Shown here: positions 31,550 through 40,287 of the stretch, in pieces | Layout of the letters: every line of letters begins with the position of its first letter | How positions within the stretch are numbered: position 1 is the stretch's first letter | Assembly (NCBI RefSeq): GCF_900188405.1 | Contig: NZ_FZOF01000020.1 | Coordinates: 108,842-172,841, forward strand | Direction: 5' to 3' | DNA length: 64,000 nt | Source: Actinacidiphila glaucinigra | GTDB lineage: Bacteria; Actinomycetota; Actinomycetes; Streptomycetales; Streptomycetaceae | Notes under the pieces: generated by a model | Told to the model about the DNA's origin: nothing | Seen by the model: only the letters and a program-made list of their open reading frames with translations | Database searches by the model: none | Made by a program: the position numbers and the translations under genes

Positions 31550-33190
31550 ATGAGTGCCACTCTTGTCGTCAAGGATCTCGCCGCCGGCCACGGGGACCGC
31601 GTGCTGTTCTCCGGCCTCGACCTCGTCGTCGCCCCCGGCGACGTCATCGGTCTGGTCGGGGCCAACGGTGCCGGGAAGTCGACGCTGCTGCGCATGCTCG
31701 CGGGCCTGAGCGCGCCCGAGCAGGGGCAGCTGCGGCTCAGCCCGCCCACCGCGACCGTCGGCCACCTCCCGCAGGAGCCCGAACGCCGCCCGGGCGAGAC
31801 CGTACGGGCCTTCCTCGCCCGGCGCACCGGCGTGGCCGCCGCCCAGGCCGCGCTCGACACCGCCACCTTGGCGCTGGTCGACGGGGCGCCCGGCGCGGAC
31901 GACGCCTACAACGACGGGCTGGAGCGCTGGCTCGCCCTCGGCGGCGCGGACCTCGACGAGCGGGCCGAGGAGGTCGGCGAGGCGCTCGGCCTCGGCGTCG
32001 GTCTCGACATGCCGATGACGTCCCTCTCCGGCGGGCAGGCCGCCCGCGCGGGCCTGGCGTCCCTGCTGCTGAGCCGTTACGACGTCTTCCTCCTGGACGA
32101 GCCCACCAACGACCTCGACCTGGACGGCCTGGAGCGCCTGGAGACCTTCGTCAAGGGCCTCAAGGCGGGCACCGTCCTGGTCAGCCACGACCGCGAGTTC
32201 CTGGCCCGCACCGTCAACCGCGTCGTCGAACTCGACCTCGCCCAGCAGGAGGTCAACACCTACGGCGGCGGCTACGCCTCCTACCTGGAGGAGCGCGAGA
32301 CGGCGCGCCGGCACGCCCGAGAGGCGTACGACGAGTACGCCGACACCAAGACCGCCCTCGAATCCCGCGCCCGGATGCAGCGCAACTGGATGGAGCACGG
32401 CGTCCGCAACGCCCGACGCAAGGCGACCGACAACGACAAGATCGGCCGCAAGCTGCGCACCGAGTCCACCGAGAAGCAGGCCGCCAAGGCCCGGCAGACC
32501 CAGCGCATGATCGAACGCCTCGACGTCGTCGACGAGCCCCGCAAGGAGTGGGAGCTGCGCATGGAGATCGCCGCCGCGCCCCGTGCGGGCGCGGTCGTCG
32601 CCACGCTGCGCGGCGCGGAGGTCCGCCGCGGCCCCGAGTTCACCCTCGGACCGGTCGACCTGCAGATCGACTGGGCCGACCGGGTCGCCATCACCGGCGC
32701 CAACGGCTCAGGCAAGTCGACCCTCCTGGCCGCCCTCCTCGGCCGGGTGCCCCTCGACGAGGGCGCGTCCCACCTCGGCCCCGGAGTCGTCGTCGGCGAG
32801 GTCGACCAGGCCCGCAAGCTGTTCCTCGGCGGCGAGTCGCTGCTGGACGCCTTCGGAGCCGAGGTCCCCGACACGGCGCCCGCCGACGTCCGCACCCTGC
32901 TGGCCAAGTTCGGCCTCAAGGCGGCCCACGTGCTGCGCCCCGCCGCGAGCCTCTCCCCGGGCGAGCGCACCCGGGCCGCCCTCGCCCTCCTGCAGGGCCG
33001 CGGGGTCAACCTCCTCGTCCTCGACGAGCCCACCAACCACCTCGACCTGCCCGCCATCGAGCAGCTCGAGTCCGCGCTCGCCTCCTACGACGGCACCCTG
33101 CTGCTGGTCACCCACGACCGCCGCATGCTGGAGTCCGTCCACACCACCCGCCGCATCCGCGTCGACTCCGGCCGCGTCACCGAGCACTGA
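31550..33190 (+). CDS. ABC-F family ATPase
   Basis: The 546-residue protein consists of two ABC domains without membrane segments. Domain one has Walker A GANGAGKST, signature LSGGQAARAGLA and Walker B VFLLDEPTNDLDLDG. A charged interdomain linker (about residues 245-335) is followed by domain two with GANGSGKST, LSPGERTRAALAL and LLVLDEPTNHLDLP. ABC-F proteins act on the ribosome, either as translation factors or as antibiotic-resistance (target protection) proteins. The linker here is short to medium length, which does not decide between the two. The promoter suggests a leaderless mRNA. Confidence 0.92.
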   Translation: MSATLVVKDLAAGHGDRVLFSGLDLVVAPGDVIGLVGANGAGKSTLLRMLAGLSAPEQGQLRLSPPTATVGHLPQEPERRPGETVRAFLARRTGVAAAQAALDTATLALVDGAPGADDAYNDGLERWLALGGADLDERAEEVGEALGLGVGLDMPMTSLSGGQAARAGLASLLLSRYDVFLLDEPTNDLDLDGLERLETFVKGLKAGTVLVSHDREFLARTVNRVVELDLAQQEVNTYGGGYASYLEERETARRHAREAYDEYADTKTALESRARMQRNWMEHGVRNARRKATDNDKIGRKLRTESTEKQAAKARQTQRMIERLDVVDEPRKEWELRMEIAAAPRAGAVVATLRGAEVRRGPEFTLGPVDLQIDWADRVAITGANGSGKSTLLAALLGRVPLDEGASHLGPGVVVGEVDQARKLFLGGESLLDAFGAEVPDTAPADVRTLLAKFGLKAAHVLRPAASLSPGERTRAALALLQGRGVNLLVLDEPTNHLDLPAIEQLESALASYDGTLLLVTHDRRMLESVHTTRRIRVDSGRVTEH

Positions 33191-33299
33191 CACCGCACCG
33201 CGGTCGCGCCCGGAACCCCCTCCCATGGGAAGATCGGCACCGTGACCGGGGTTGAACGGACGACCTGTGGTCCGTGCCCCGAAACGAGGAGATTCCGAC

Positions 33300-33788
33300 G
33301 TGAGCATCTACGACATCCCCCTGCGCACCCTCACCGGTGAGCCCGCCTCCCTCGACGACCACCGGGGCAAGGCCCTGCTGATCGTCAACGTGGCCTCCAA
33401 GTGCGGTCTCACCCCGCAGTACGAGGGCCTGGAGCGGCTGCAGAAGCGGTATGCCGACCGGGGGTTCACCGTCCTGGGCTTCCCCAGCAACCAGTTCGCG
33501 GGCCAGGAGCCGGGCACGGCCGAGGAGATCGCGACCTTCTGCTCCGCGACCTACGGCGTGAGCTTTCCGCTCTACGAGAAGTCCGACGTCAACGGTGACC
33601 AGCGGCACCCGCTGTACGCGGCGCTGACCGAGACCGCCGACGCCGAGGGCCAGGCCGGCGACGTCCAGTGGAACTTCGAGAAGTTCCTCATCGGTGCCGA
33701 CGGCCAGGTCGTCGGCCGCTTCCGCCCCCGCACCGAGCCCGAGGCCGACGAGATCGTCGCCGCCATCGAGGCGCAGCTCCCCGCTTGA
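33300..33788 (+). CDS. glutathione peroxidase-like thiol peroxidase
   Basis: The start is GTG 33300 with GAGGAG 8-10 bases upstream. The 162-residue thioredoxin-fold protein has the peroxidatic Cys in VNVASKCGLTPQY (Cys, not selenocysteine), GFPSNQFAGQEPG with the catalytic Gln, and WNFEKFLIG with the catalytic Trp/Asn. As actinomycetes lack glutathione, it most likely uses thioredoxin or mycothiol-linked reductants to remove hydroperoxides (family knowledge). It is followed directly by the L,D-transpeptidase-like gene with a 4-bp overlap. Confidence 0.93.
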   Translation: MSIYDIPLRTLTGEPASLDDHRGKALLIVNVASKCGLTPQYEGLERLQKRYADRGFTVLGFPSNQFAGQEPGTAEEIATFCSATYGVSFPLYEKSDVNGDQRHPLYAALTETADAEGQAGDVQWNFEKFLIGADGQVVGRFRPRTEPEADEIVAAIEAQLPA

Positions 33789-34507
33789 GCCTGCGCGCGG
33801 CACTGACCCGCCTCGCCGTGCCGGCCGTCGTGGCCGGCACGGCGGCCGCGGTTCCCTGGCCGCCGCCCGTGCTGCCGGACCGCATGGCCGACACCGGCGG
33901 CGGCACCCAGCTGATCACCGCGGTCGCCGCCTCCCCGGAGGCCACCACCGGGACGCTGACCTGGTGGGACCGCCGCGACGGCCGCTGGGTCGCCGCGGGC
34001 TCCGCGGCCGCCCGTTTCGGCGGGGGCGGCCTCGTCGAGGGGCGCGACCGGGTGCAGAACACCTCGACCACCCCGGCCGGCCTGTACGACCTCCCGTTCG
34101 CGTTCGGCACCGAGCGGCAGCCCCCCGGTACGAGGACGCGGTACCTGGCGGTCACGGAGGACTCCTGGTGGTGCCAGGACAACGCCTCGGACGCCTACAA
34201 CCGCTGGGTCGAACCCCTGCCCGAGGACTGCGCCCCCGAGGAGTCCGAGCACCTCGCCGACTTCGGGAAGCAGTACGCGCACGCCCTCGTCATCGGCTTC
34301 AACTACCGCCGCCCGGTCCGTGAACGCGGCGCCGGGATCTTCCTCCACGTGAACGGCCGCGCCGCCACGGCGGGTTGCGTCTCGGTCCCGGCCGGCGTCA
34401 TGCGCCGCGTCCTGGCCTGGGCCGACCCCGGCCGCCACCCCCACATCGCGATCGGCACGGAGTCGGGCCCGACCGCGATCACGCGGCGGGACCCGTCGTC
34501 CACCTAG
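33785..34507 (+). CDS. secreted L,D-transpeptidase (YkuD) family protein
   Basis: The likely start is TTG 33785, overlapping the upstream stop as TTGA. This gives an N-terminal secretion-type segment (LTRLAVPAVVAGTAAAVPWP); an ATG at 33668 lies inside the peroxidase gene. The 240-residue protein ends in a YkuD-like active site: IFLHVNGRAATAGCVSVP with the catalytic His and Cys. Such enzymes form 3-3 peptidoglycan cross-links or anchor proteins. Two extra Cys (WWCQDN, PEDCAPEE) suggest a disulfide in this exported protein. Coupling to a peroxidase is unusual and may reflect envelope stress. Confidence 0.85.
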   Translation: MSLRAALTRLAVPAVVAGTAAAVPWPPPVLPDRMADTGGGTQLITAVAASPEATTGTLTWWDRRDGRWVAAGSAAARFGGGGLVEGRDRVQNTSTTPAGLYDLPFAFGTERQPPGTRTRYLAVTEDSWWCQDNASDAYNRWVEPLPEDCAPEESEHLADFGKQYAHALVIGFNYRRPVRERGAGIFLHVNGRAATAGCVSVPAGVMRRVLAWADPGRHPHIAIGTESGPTAITRRDPSST

Positions 34508-34657
34508 CTCCCCCGGCCGACCACCGGGAGGGACCGCGACGACAGGGCCCACGGCCGTACCGGGACACCCGCGGCCGATAGGCTGAGCAGGGGGAGGCGA
34601 CGGCCCGACACCCCGCTGGCCTGCGTCTTTTCCCGACGCCGAGATCGCTCTCGTCCC

Positions 34658-36730
34658 GTGAGGATGCCCGTGCTGCTCCGTGGCCCCGGCCGCCGACCCG
34701 TCGCCCTGCCGTCCTGGCTGGCCCATCCGCTGCGCTGGCAGCGGGGGCCGGTGCCGTGGCCGGCCGTGCTGCGCGGGGCCCTCGCGGCCGGGCCGCTGCT
34801 CGCGCTGGGGATCGGGCTGGGACGCCCCGAGATCGGGGTGCTGGCCGGGCTCGGGGCGCTGTTCGCGGGCTTCAACGACCTTCCCGGCACCCGCAGGACG
34901 GCCGTCGTCCACATCGGGCTGCCCGCGCTCGTCGCCGCGCTGGGCGTGCTGGTGGGCGCCGTGACGCAGAACGCCCTGACCGGCTGGTGGGTGCTGCCGG
35001 TGCTGTTCGCCTCGGGCGCGGCGTCGGGCGCGGTCAGCGTGGTCGGCCCGGTCTGTTCACGGGCCGCCATGCAGGGGCTGGCCGCCACCGTGATCGGGAC
35101 GGGACTGCCGCTGCCCGGCGGGACCGGCTCCAAGGCGCTGTACTTCCTCGCCGGGGCCGGCTGGCTGCTCCTGCTGCGGCTCGTCCTGCGCCCGCCGCGC
35201 CCGCTCGGCGGCGCGCTGGAAGGCGAGCGCGCCTCGCTGGCCCGGATCTTCGACGCCCTCGCCGACGCCCTCGACGCCGTCGGCGGGCCCGGCCCGGAGG
35301 CCGCACGGCGGCGGCTGAGCGCCGCCCTGGACCGCGGAGACGAGGCCGTCCGGCTGCGCCGGCTCAGCCGGCGGGTGCTGCGCAGGCCCGCACGCCCCGA
35401 CGAACTGCTGCTCGCGGAGCGCTTCGGCGTGGCCACCGAGCTGACCGACGCCGCAGCCGCCCTGCTCTGGGAGGCCCGGCCCCTGCCGCCGCGGAGCGGG
35501 GACGGCCCGCGACGGCTCGCCACGGCCGTACGGACGGGAGCACCGCCCGGCCCGCTGCCGGCGCCGGAGTCGACCACCCCGGCCCGCGCCGCCTTCGACG
35601 CCATGATGCTGCACGCCTCCGTCGTCTTCGCCCGCACGGCCCCGGACACGGACCGCGCCGAGGACGCCGCACCGCTCCCCGCCCGCGGGTCGGCGCCGAT
35701 GCTGCGCCGTCGCGTCCTCGGACCGGTGGGCCGCGAGTACGGCCTGAGGGTCGCCGTGTGCGTCACCGCCAGCGCGGCCGTGGCCGTGGCCCTGCGCGCG
35801 GACCACTGGTACTGGCTGCCGCTCACGGCCGCGTTCCTGGTGAAGCCCGACATCGGCCCGCTGTTCTCCCGGGTCGTCAACCGCTTCTTCGGCACGGCGC
35901 TCGGCGTACTGGTCTTCGCGGCGCTCGCGGCGCCCCTGGACGGCGGGATCTGGTGGACCGCGGTCTGCGCCTCCGTGGCGGGCGCGCTCCTCCCGTTCGC
36001 GGCCCGGCACTTCGCGCTCCAGACCGCCGCCGTCACGATCATGGTGCTGGCGTTCGTCTGGGTCGGAGGCGACACCCAGGCGGCCCTGTCCAGGCTGCTG
36101 GACACCGCGATCGCGTGCGCGATCGTCGTCGTCGTGGGCCACCTCCCACGGCTCACCGACCACAGCGCCCGCGTCGGCCACCTGCTGGCCGTCGCCCAGC
36201 GGCGCACCCGGGACTACCTCGACCACGTCCTGACCGTGCCCGCCGGTGAGCGGCCCGAGGAGCGCAGAGTGCTGCGCCGGGCGGCCTACAGCGCCCTGGG
36301 CGAGGCCCGCGTCGCCGCCGAGACCCTCGCCGCCGAGCTGCCCTCCCGGCGCGGCGGCAACGGCGACTGGTTCCGCGTGGTCGCCGCCTCGGAGCGGATC
36401 GTGGACGCGACCACCGCCTGCGTCCTCCGGATGGAGCAAGGCGCCCCGCGTCCGTCGGCCCACGAGGGAGCCCAGGTGGTCGCCGCGCTCACGGCGGTCG
36501 CCGAGACCCTGGACGGCCGGCCCCCCGCCGCGGGTCCCCCGGAGCTCCCCGCGACGCCCGAGTGCGAGACCATCGCCGACGTCGTCGCCGAGCTGCACCT
36601 CATCCGCGACCTCGTGACGAGCCTGCACCTGCCCGAGCGGGGCGGGAGTGCCGCACCGCGCCCCGTCGCGACCTCTCCGGCCGGAGGCCGGGAACCGAGT
36701 GCGGACAATCGTCGCGATCAAGACAGGTGA
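34658..36730 (+). CDS. FUSC family membrane transporter
   Basis: The 690-residue protein starts at GTG 34658 (an ATG at 34664 is equally possible). There is an N-terminal bundle of about five membrane helices (about 38-185), a central cytoplasmic part and a second bundle (about 365-495) carrying the FUSC core RADHWYWLPLTAAFLVKPD, followed by a helical C-terminal part. FUSC proteins include the p-hydroxybenzoic acid efflux pump AaeB and fusaric-acid resistance proteins. The substrate here is unknown. It lies 150 bp after the L,D-transpeptidase-like gene. Confidence 0.9.
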   Translation: MRMPVLLRGPGRRPVALPSWLAHPLRWQRGPVPWPAVLRGALAAGPLLALGIGLGRPEIGVLAGLGALFAGFNDLPGTRRTAVVHIGLPALVAALGVLVGAVTQNALTGWWVLPVLFASGAASGAVSVVGPVCSRAAMQGLAATVIGTGLPLPGGTGSKALYFLAGAGWLLLLRLVLRPPRPLGGALEGERASLARIFDALADALDAVGGPGPEAARRRLSAALDRGDEAVRLRRLSRRVLRRPARPDELLLAERFGVATELTDAAAALLWEARPLPPRSGDGPRRLATAVRTGAPPGPLPAPESTTPARAAFDAMMLHASVVFARTAPDTDRAEDAAPLPARGSAPMLRRRVLGPVGREYGLRVAVCVTASAAVAVALRADHWYWLPLTAAFLVKPDIGPLFSRVVNRFFGTALGVLVFAALAAPLDGGIWWTAVCASVAGALLPFAARHFALQTAAVTIMVLAFVWVGGDTQAALSRLLDTAIACAIVVVVGHLPRLTDHSARVGHLLAVAQRRTRDYLDHVLTVPAGERPEERRVLRRAAYSALGEARVAAETLAAELPSRRGGNGDWFRVVAASERIVDATTACVLRMEQGAPRPSAHEGAQVVAALTAVAETLDGRPPAAGPPELPATPECETIADVVAELHLIRDLVTSLHLPERGGSAAPRPVATSPAGGREPSADNRRDQDR

Positions 36731-36774
36731 GGGGCTAAGGTCGGGCCAGTCGGCGACACCGGGAGGTTGACGAG

Positions 36775-37692
36775 GTGGCCGTATTCCTGCTCGGGGTGGG
36801 GGCCGCTTGCTGTCTGGGGCTCGGCTTCGTCCTCCAGCAGCTGGCCGCCCAGCGCGCTCCCCTGTCCGACTTCCTCTCCTTCAGGCTGCTGCTGGACCTC
36901 ATGCGGATGCCGCAGTGGCTGCTCGGCGTCCTCCTGATGATCTGCGGCATGGTGCTCAGCGCCCTCGCGCTCACCAAGGGCGAGGTCTCCCTCGTCGAGC
37001 CGCTGACCGCGACCAACCTGCTCTTCGCGATGGCGCTCTCGCGCCGCCTCACCGGCCAGAGACTCGGATGGCACGGCTGGTCGGGCGTGGCGCTGCTGGC
37101 GCTCGGCGTGACGGCGTTCATCGTGGCGGGCCGCCCCTCGGGCGGCGGACCGCCCGCGGGGGCGCTGCGCCACTGGCTGGTGGTCGGCGTCGTCGTCGGC
37201 CTGGCACTGCTCCTGGTCGCCTGCGCACGGCGGCTGCGCCCCTCACCGGAGGCGACGGTGCTGGCACTCGCCGCGGGCCTGCTCTACGGCCTCCAGGACG
37301 CCCTGACCCGGATCTCCGGTCAGGTGGCCGAGGACGAGGGCGTCGGGGCTCTCTTCACGCAGTGGCAGCCGTACGCCGTCGTCGTGATGGGCCTGACCGG
37401 GCTGATGCTGGTGCAGAGCGCGTTCGAGACGGCCCCGCTGCGCATGTCGCTGCCCGCGCTGACGGCCGCCCAGCCGCTGGCCGGTATCGCCTGCGGCGTC
37501 GGCTTCCTCGGCGACCGCGTACGGGTCACGCCCGGCGCGCTGGCCTGGGAGGCGGCGGGGCTCGCCGCGATCGCCGTGGGGGTCGTGCTGCTGGGCCGGC
37601 ATCCGGCGATGCCCTGCGCGCACGGCACCTCCCGGAAGGACGCGGCCGGCGTCGGCGGCTCGGGCGAGGAGCCCGTCAGGATCGTCCGGTGA
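36775..37692 (+). CDS. DMT (EamA-like) family transporter
   Basis: The 305-residue protein has about nine to ten membrane helices, starting at GTG 36775 (MAVFLLGVGAACCLGLGFVL). Features of the drug/metabolite transporter fold are two repeats, the second starting near ALAAGLLYGLQDALTRISG, and VSLVEPLTATNLLFAMAL in the first. The Streptomyces members related to magnesium-type NIPA/DMT proteins look similar, but the substrate is not clear. It is 44 bp after the FUSC gene and probably transcribed with it. Confidence 0.88.
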   Translation: MAVFLLGVGAACCLGLGFVLQQLAAQRAPLSDFLSFRLLLDLMRMPQWLLGVLLMICGMVLSALALTKGEVSLVEPLTATNLLFAMALSRRLTGQRLGWHGWSGVALLALGVTAFIVAGRPSGGGPPAGALRHWLVVGVVVGLALLLVACARRLRPSPEATVLALAAGLLYGLQDALTRISGQVAEDEGVGALFTQWQPYAVVVMGLTGLMLVQSAFETAPLRMSLPALTAAQPLAGIACGVGFLGDRVRVTPGALAWEAAGLAAIAVGVVLLGRHPAMPCAHGTSRKDAAGVGGSGEEPVRIVR

Positions 37693-37731
37693 CCCGCCTG
37701 AGCCGCTGCCCACCGCCGTCGCCCGGTCCGC

Positions 37732-38652
37732 TCACCCCGTGAGCAGCCGGGCGACCGTCGCGATCGGCGGCCACGACCACTGACCGGCGCGCGCCACCAG
37801 GAAGTGCCGCCGCGTGCCCACCAGCGGGTCCAGCGGACGGGTCACCACGTCGTCCCGCTGCCGCTCCACCCCTGACTCGGCGAGCAGCGCCACACCGAGC
37901 CCCGCCCCGGTGAGCAGGTTCACCAGGTGCAGGCTGTCGACCCGGTGGACGATCCGCGGGGTGAAGCCGGCCATCGCGCACACCCGCTGCACCAGCTCGT
38001 CGTCGTCGCTGCCGCGCGAGTTGGTGATCCACCCCGCCCCGGACAGCCTGCTCAGCCCGGACAGCGGCACCGGCCCGCCCGGCCCCGGGTCGCCGGCGTG
38101 CCCGCCCGGCAGCAGGAGCACCATCGGCTGCGTGGCGAACTGCCGGGCGCTGAGACCGTCCGGCACCGGGCGCGGCACCAGGCTGTAGTCGTAGACGATC
38201 CCGAGGTCGACGTCCCCGGACAGCAGCAGCGCCAGGGTCTGCTCCGGCTCGTGCTCGTACAGCTGCACCTCGACGCGCGGGTGCTCCGCGCGGAGCCGCC
38301 CGAGCGCGGGCACGACCGTGGGTTCGACGGCGCTGACGAAGCTCGCCAGCCGCACCCGGCCGGCCGGGCCGGACTCCCCGCGCAGCTCCGCCCGGGCCTC
38401 CTCGACGGCCGACAGGATTCCCACGGCGTGCGCGACCAGGCGCTCACCCGCAGGGGTGAGCCGCACCCGGCGGCCGACCGGGGTGAGCAGCCGGGTGCCC
38501 ACCTCCTGCTCCAGAACCGCGAGGTGCTTGGAGACCGCCGAGGTGCCGTATCCGGTGCGCTCGGCGACGGCGGCCATGGTGCCCACGCGGCTCAGCTCGA
38601 CCAGCAGGCGCAGCCGGCCGAGATCGGGGAGCTGGTCGGACGCATCCATCAT
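37732..38652 (-). CDS. LysR family transcriptional regulator
   Basis: The start is ATG 38652 (MMDASDQLPDLGRLRLLVEL); the longer frame upstream crosses into the divergent EamA gene. The protein has 306 residues with the LysR winged helix (VGTMAAVAERTGYGTSAVSKHLAVLEQ, split at about 24-50) and a periplasmic-binding-like effector domain beginning at VRLASFVSAVEP. It is divergent from the EamA transporter with only 64 bp between starts, the usual LysR-target layout, so it very likely controls that transporter and itself. Confidence 0.92.
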   Translation of the reverse strand: MMDASDQLPDLGRLRLLVELSRVGTMAAVAERTGYGTSAVSKHLAVLEQEVGTRLLTPVGRRVRLTPAGERLVAHAVGILSAVEEARAELRGESGPAGRVRLASFVSAVEPTVVPALGRLRAEHPRVEVQLYEHEPEQTLALLLSGDVDLGIVYDYSLVPRPVPDGLSARQFATQPMVLLLPGGHAGDPGPGGPVPLSGLSRLSGAGWITNSRGSDDDELVQRVCAMAGFTPRIVHRVDSLHLVNLLTGAGLGVALLAESGVERQRDDVVTRPLDPLVGTRRHFLVARAGQWSWPPIATVARLLTG

Positions 38653-38716
38653 CCACTGATCGTAAACAATGCGTCCGCCAATGACTCGTGGACAGAAACA
38701 ACGGACGGCGTGTCCA

Positions 38717-39682
38717 ATGAGTCCCGTGTCCGAGCCGCATACTTTTACATCCCGCCGCATACCTGGTGCCGTACTGATCCTGGCCGCGATGACCGTGCTG
38801 CACACCGGCAGCGCCCTGACGACGGAACTCTTCGACGACATCGGCCCGGCCGGCACCACGTGGCTGCGCGTCGGCGTCGCCGCGCTGCTGCTGCTCGCCT
38901 TCACGGGCCGCTCGCTGTGGCCCGTGCTGCGCGCGGCCCAGCCCCGTGACCTGACGGCCGTCGTCCTGCTCGGCGCGGTCAGCGGCGCCATGATGCTGCT
39001 CTTCTCGGAGGCCGCCGCGCGCATCCCGCTGGGCACCGCGACCGCGCTGGAGTTCCTCGGGCCGCTCGCCGTCGCCGTCGCCTCCCTGCGGCAGCGACGC
39101 GAACTCGCCTGGCTGCTGCTCGCGGCGGCCGGCGTCCTGTGCCTCACCTCGCCGTGGCAGGGCGGGGCCGACCTCGCGGGAGTCCTGTTCGGGGTCGCCT
39201 CCGGCGCGTGCTGGGCGCTGTACGTGATCGGCACCCAGCACGTCGGCAGCCGCTTCTCGGCGCAGCACGGCCTCGCCGTCTCGCTCGGAGTCGCCACGGT
39301 GTTCACCGCGCCCTTCGGGGCCCCGGGCGTGGTGTCCGGCGCCACGTGGCAGGTCGTCGCGGCGGTCGCGGGCATCGCCGTCCTGATGCCGCTGGTGCCC
39401 TTCCTCCTGGAGATGAAGGCCCTCCAACGGATCGGCAGGACCGCCTACGGCACCCTCGCGGGCATGGAGCCAGCGGTCAGCCTGCTCGCCGCGCTGGTAC
39501 TGGTCTCCCAGGTGCCGACCGCCCTCCAGGCGGCGGGGACGGCCCTGGTGGTGGTCGCGGGCGTGGGCGCCGCCCGCGGCGAGAAGCGCGCGGCGGGCCG
39601 TACCGGGGCGGAGGTCGCCCGCGGCGAAGTCCCCGCCCCGGCCCCCGCTCCCGCCCCGGCCCCGGCCGCCCCCGCACTCTGA
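38717..39682 (+). CDS. EamA family (RhtA-like) transporter
   Basis: The ATG at 38717 gives a 321-residue protein with about ten membrane helices in two EamA repeats (first LILAAMTVLHTGSALTTELF; second LFGVASGACWALYVIG). The pattern ARIPLGTATALEFLGPLA resembles RhtA-type exporters of threonine, homoserine and related compounds. The C-terminus is a proline-alanine repeat (PAPAPAPAPA). Regulation is probably by the divergent LysR protein. Confidence 0.9.
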   Translation: MSPVSEPHTFTSRRIPGAVLILAAMTVLHTGSALTTELFDDIGPAGTTWLRVGVAALLLLAFTGRSLWPVLRAAQPRDLTAVVLLGAVSGAMMLLFSEAAARIPLGTATALEFLGPLAVAVASLRQRRELAWLLLAAAGVLCLTSPWQGGADLAGVLFGVASGACWALYVIGTQHVGSRFSAQHGLAVSLGVATVFTAPFGAPGVVSGATWQVVAAVAGIAVLMPLVPFLLEMKALQRIGRTAYGTLAGMEPAVSLLAALVLVSQVPTALQAAGTALVVVAGVGAARGEKRAAGRTGAEVARGEVPAPAPAPAPAPAAPAL

Positions 39683-40287
39683 CCCCGGCACGGTGGCAGG
39701 CGGGGGCTCCGCCGCTCGTCTCCCCCAGCCGAAGGCTGGGGGGACCCCATGGGATCACCCCGCCCACACCCCCTCCGGTCGTGTGGGCGACTGACGGCCA
39801 GCGGGGGTGAGAAGGCGGTCCGGGGTTGCCGCAAGTGCCCTACTCACCCTCCGCCGGTCGTCATGCGCCCATACAAAAGGGAGGGGGTGTGGCGGGGTGC
39901 GCCCGGAAACGACGAGCGGCGGACCCGGGCGCCGAATGACGCGAGGCCAAACCGCGAGCGTTCTGGGGGTCCCCCCGGCCGGAGGTTGGGGGAGTGCGCC
40001 GGCGCGGCACCGACCCCACAACAACGTGCGCAGGCCCGCACTGACCGCGCCGGATGGGGTTCCCCCCGGCCGAAGGCTGGGGGAGGGCGGGAGGGCGGGG
40101 GACAGCCCCCCGCAGGCGCAAACTACCCGCACACGACAACCGGGGCGCCGAACTCCCCGCCCCGGCCCCGGCCGCCCATGAGCCCGGCACGATGGCGGGG
40201 CCTTGCCCGGGTGCACATGTCGACGTGTCGACCGACGCCGTCAGGTGCGGGGCAGGCCACCGCGCCCGTTCCGGCGGCCCCGCCGCC
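39683..40287. repeat. gap with three copies of a 21-bp palindromic repeat
   Basis: No credible gene is seen here. Three copies of CCCCC(A/G)GCC-GRA-GGYTGGGGG lie at 39722-39742, 39972-39992 and 40063-40083, each able to form a nine-pair hairpin with a three-base loop (copy 2 has a G-T pair). Copies 2 and 3 are followed by GGGGGAG. The same hairpin recurs between genes in many Streptomyces genomes, as I recall. It may act as a terminator or mRNA-end structure, or be a non-autonomous mobile repeat. Nothing else was recognised in the rest of the gap. Confidence 0.75.

Noticed and set aside
30674..32398. Extended 574-residue DDAH
   Set aside because: The extra N-terminal 316 residues are antisense to the ABC-F gene; ATG 31450 has a good ribosome site and matches family length.
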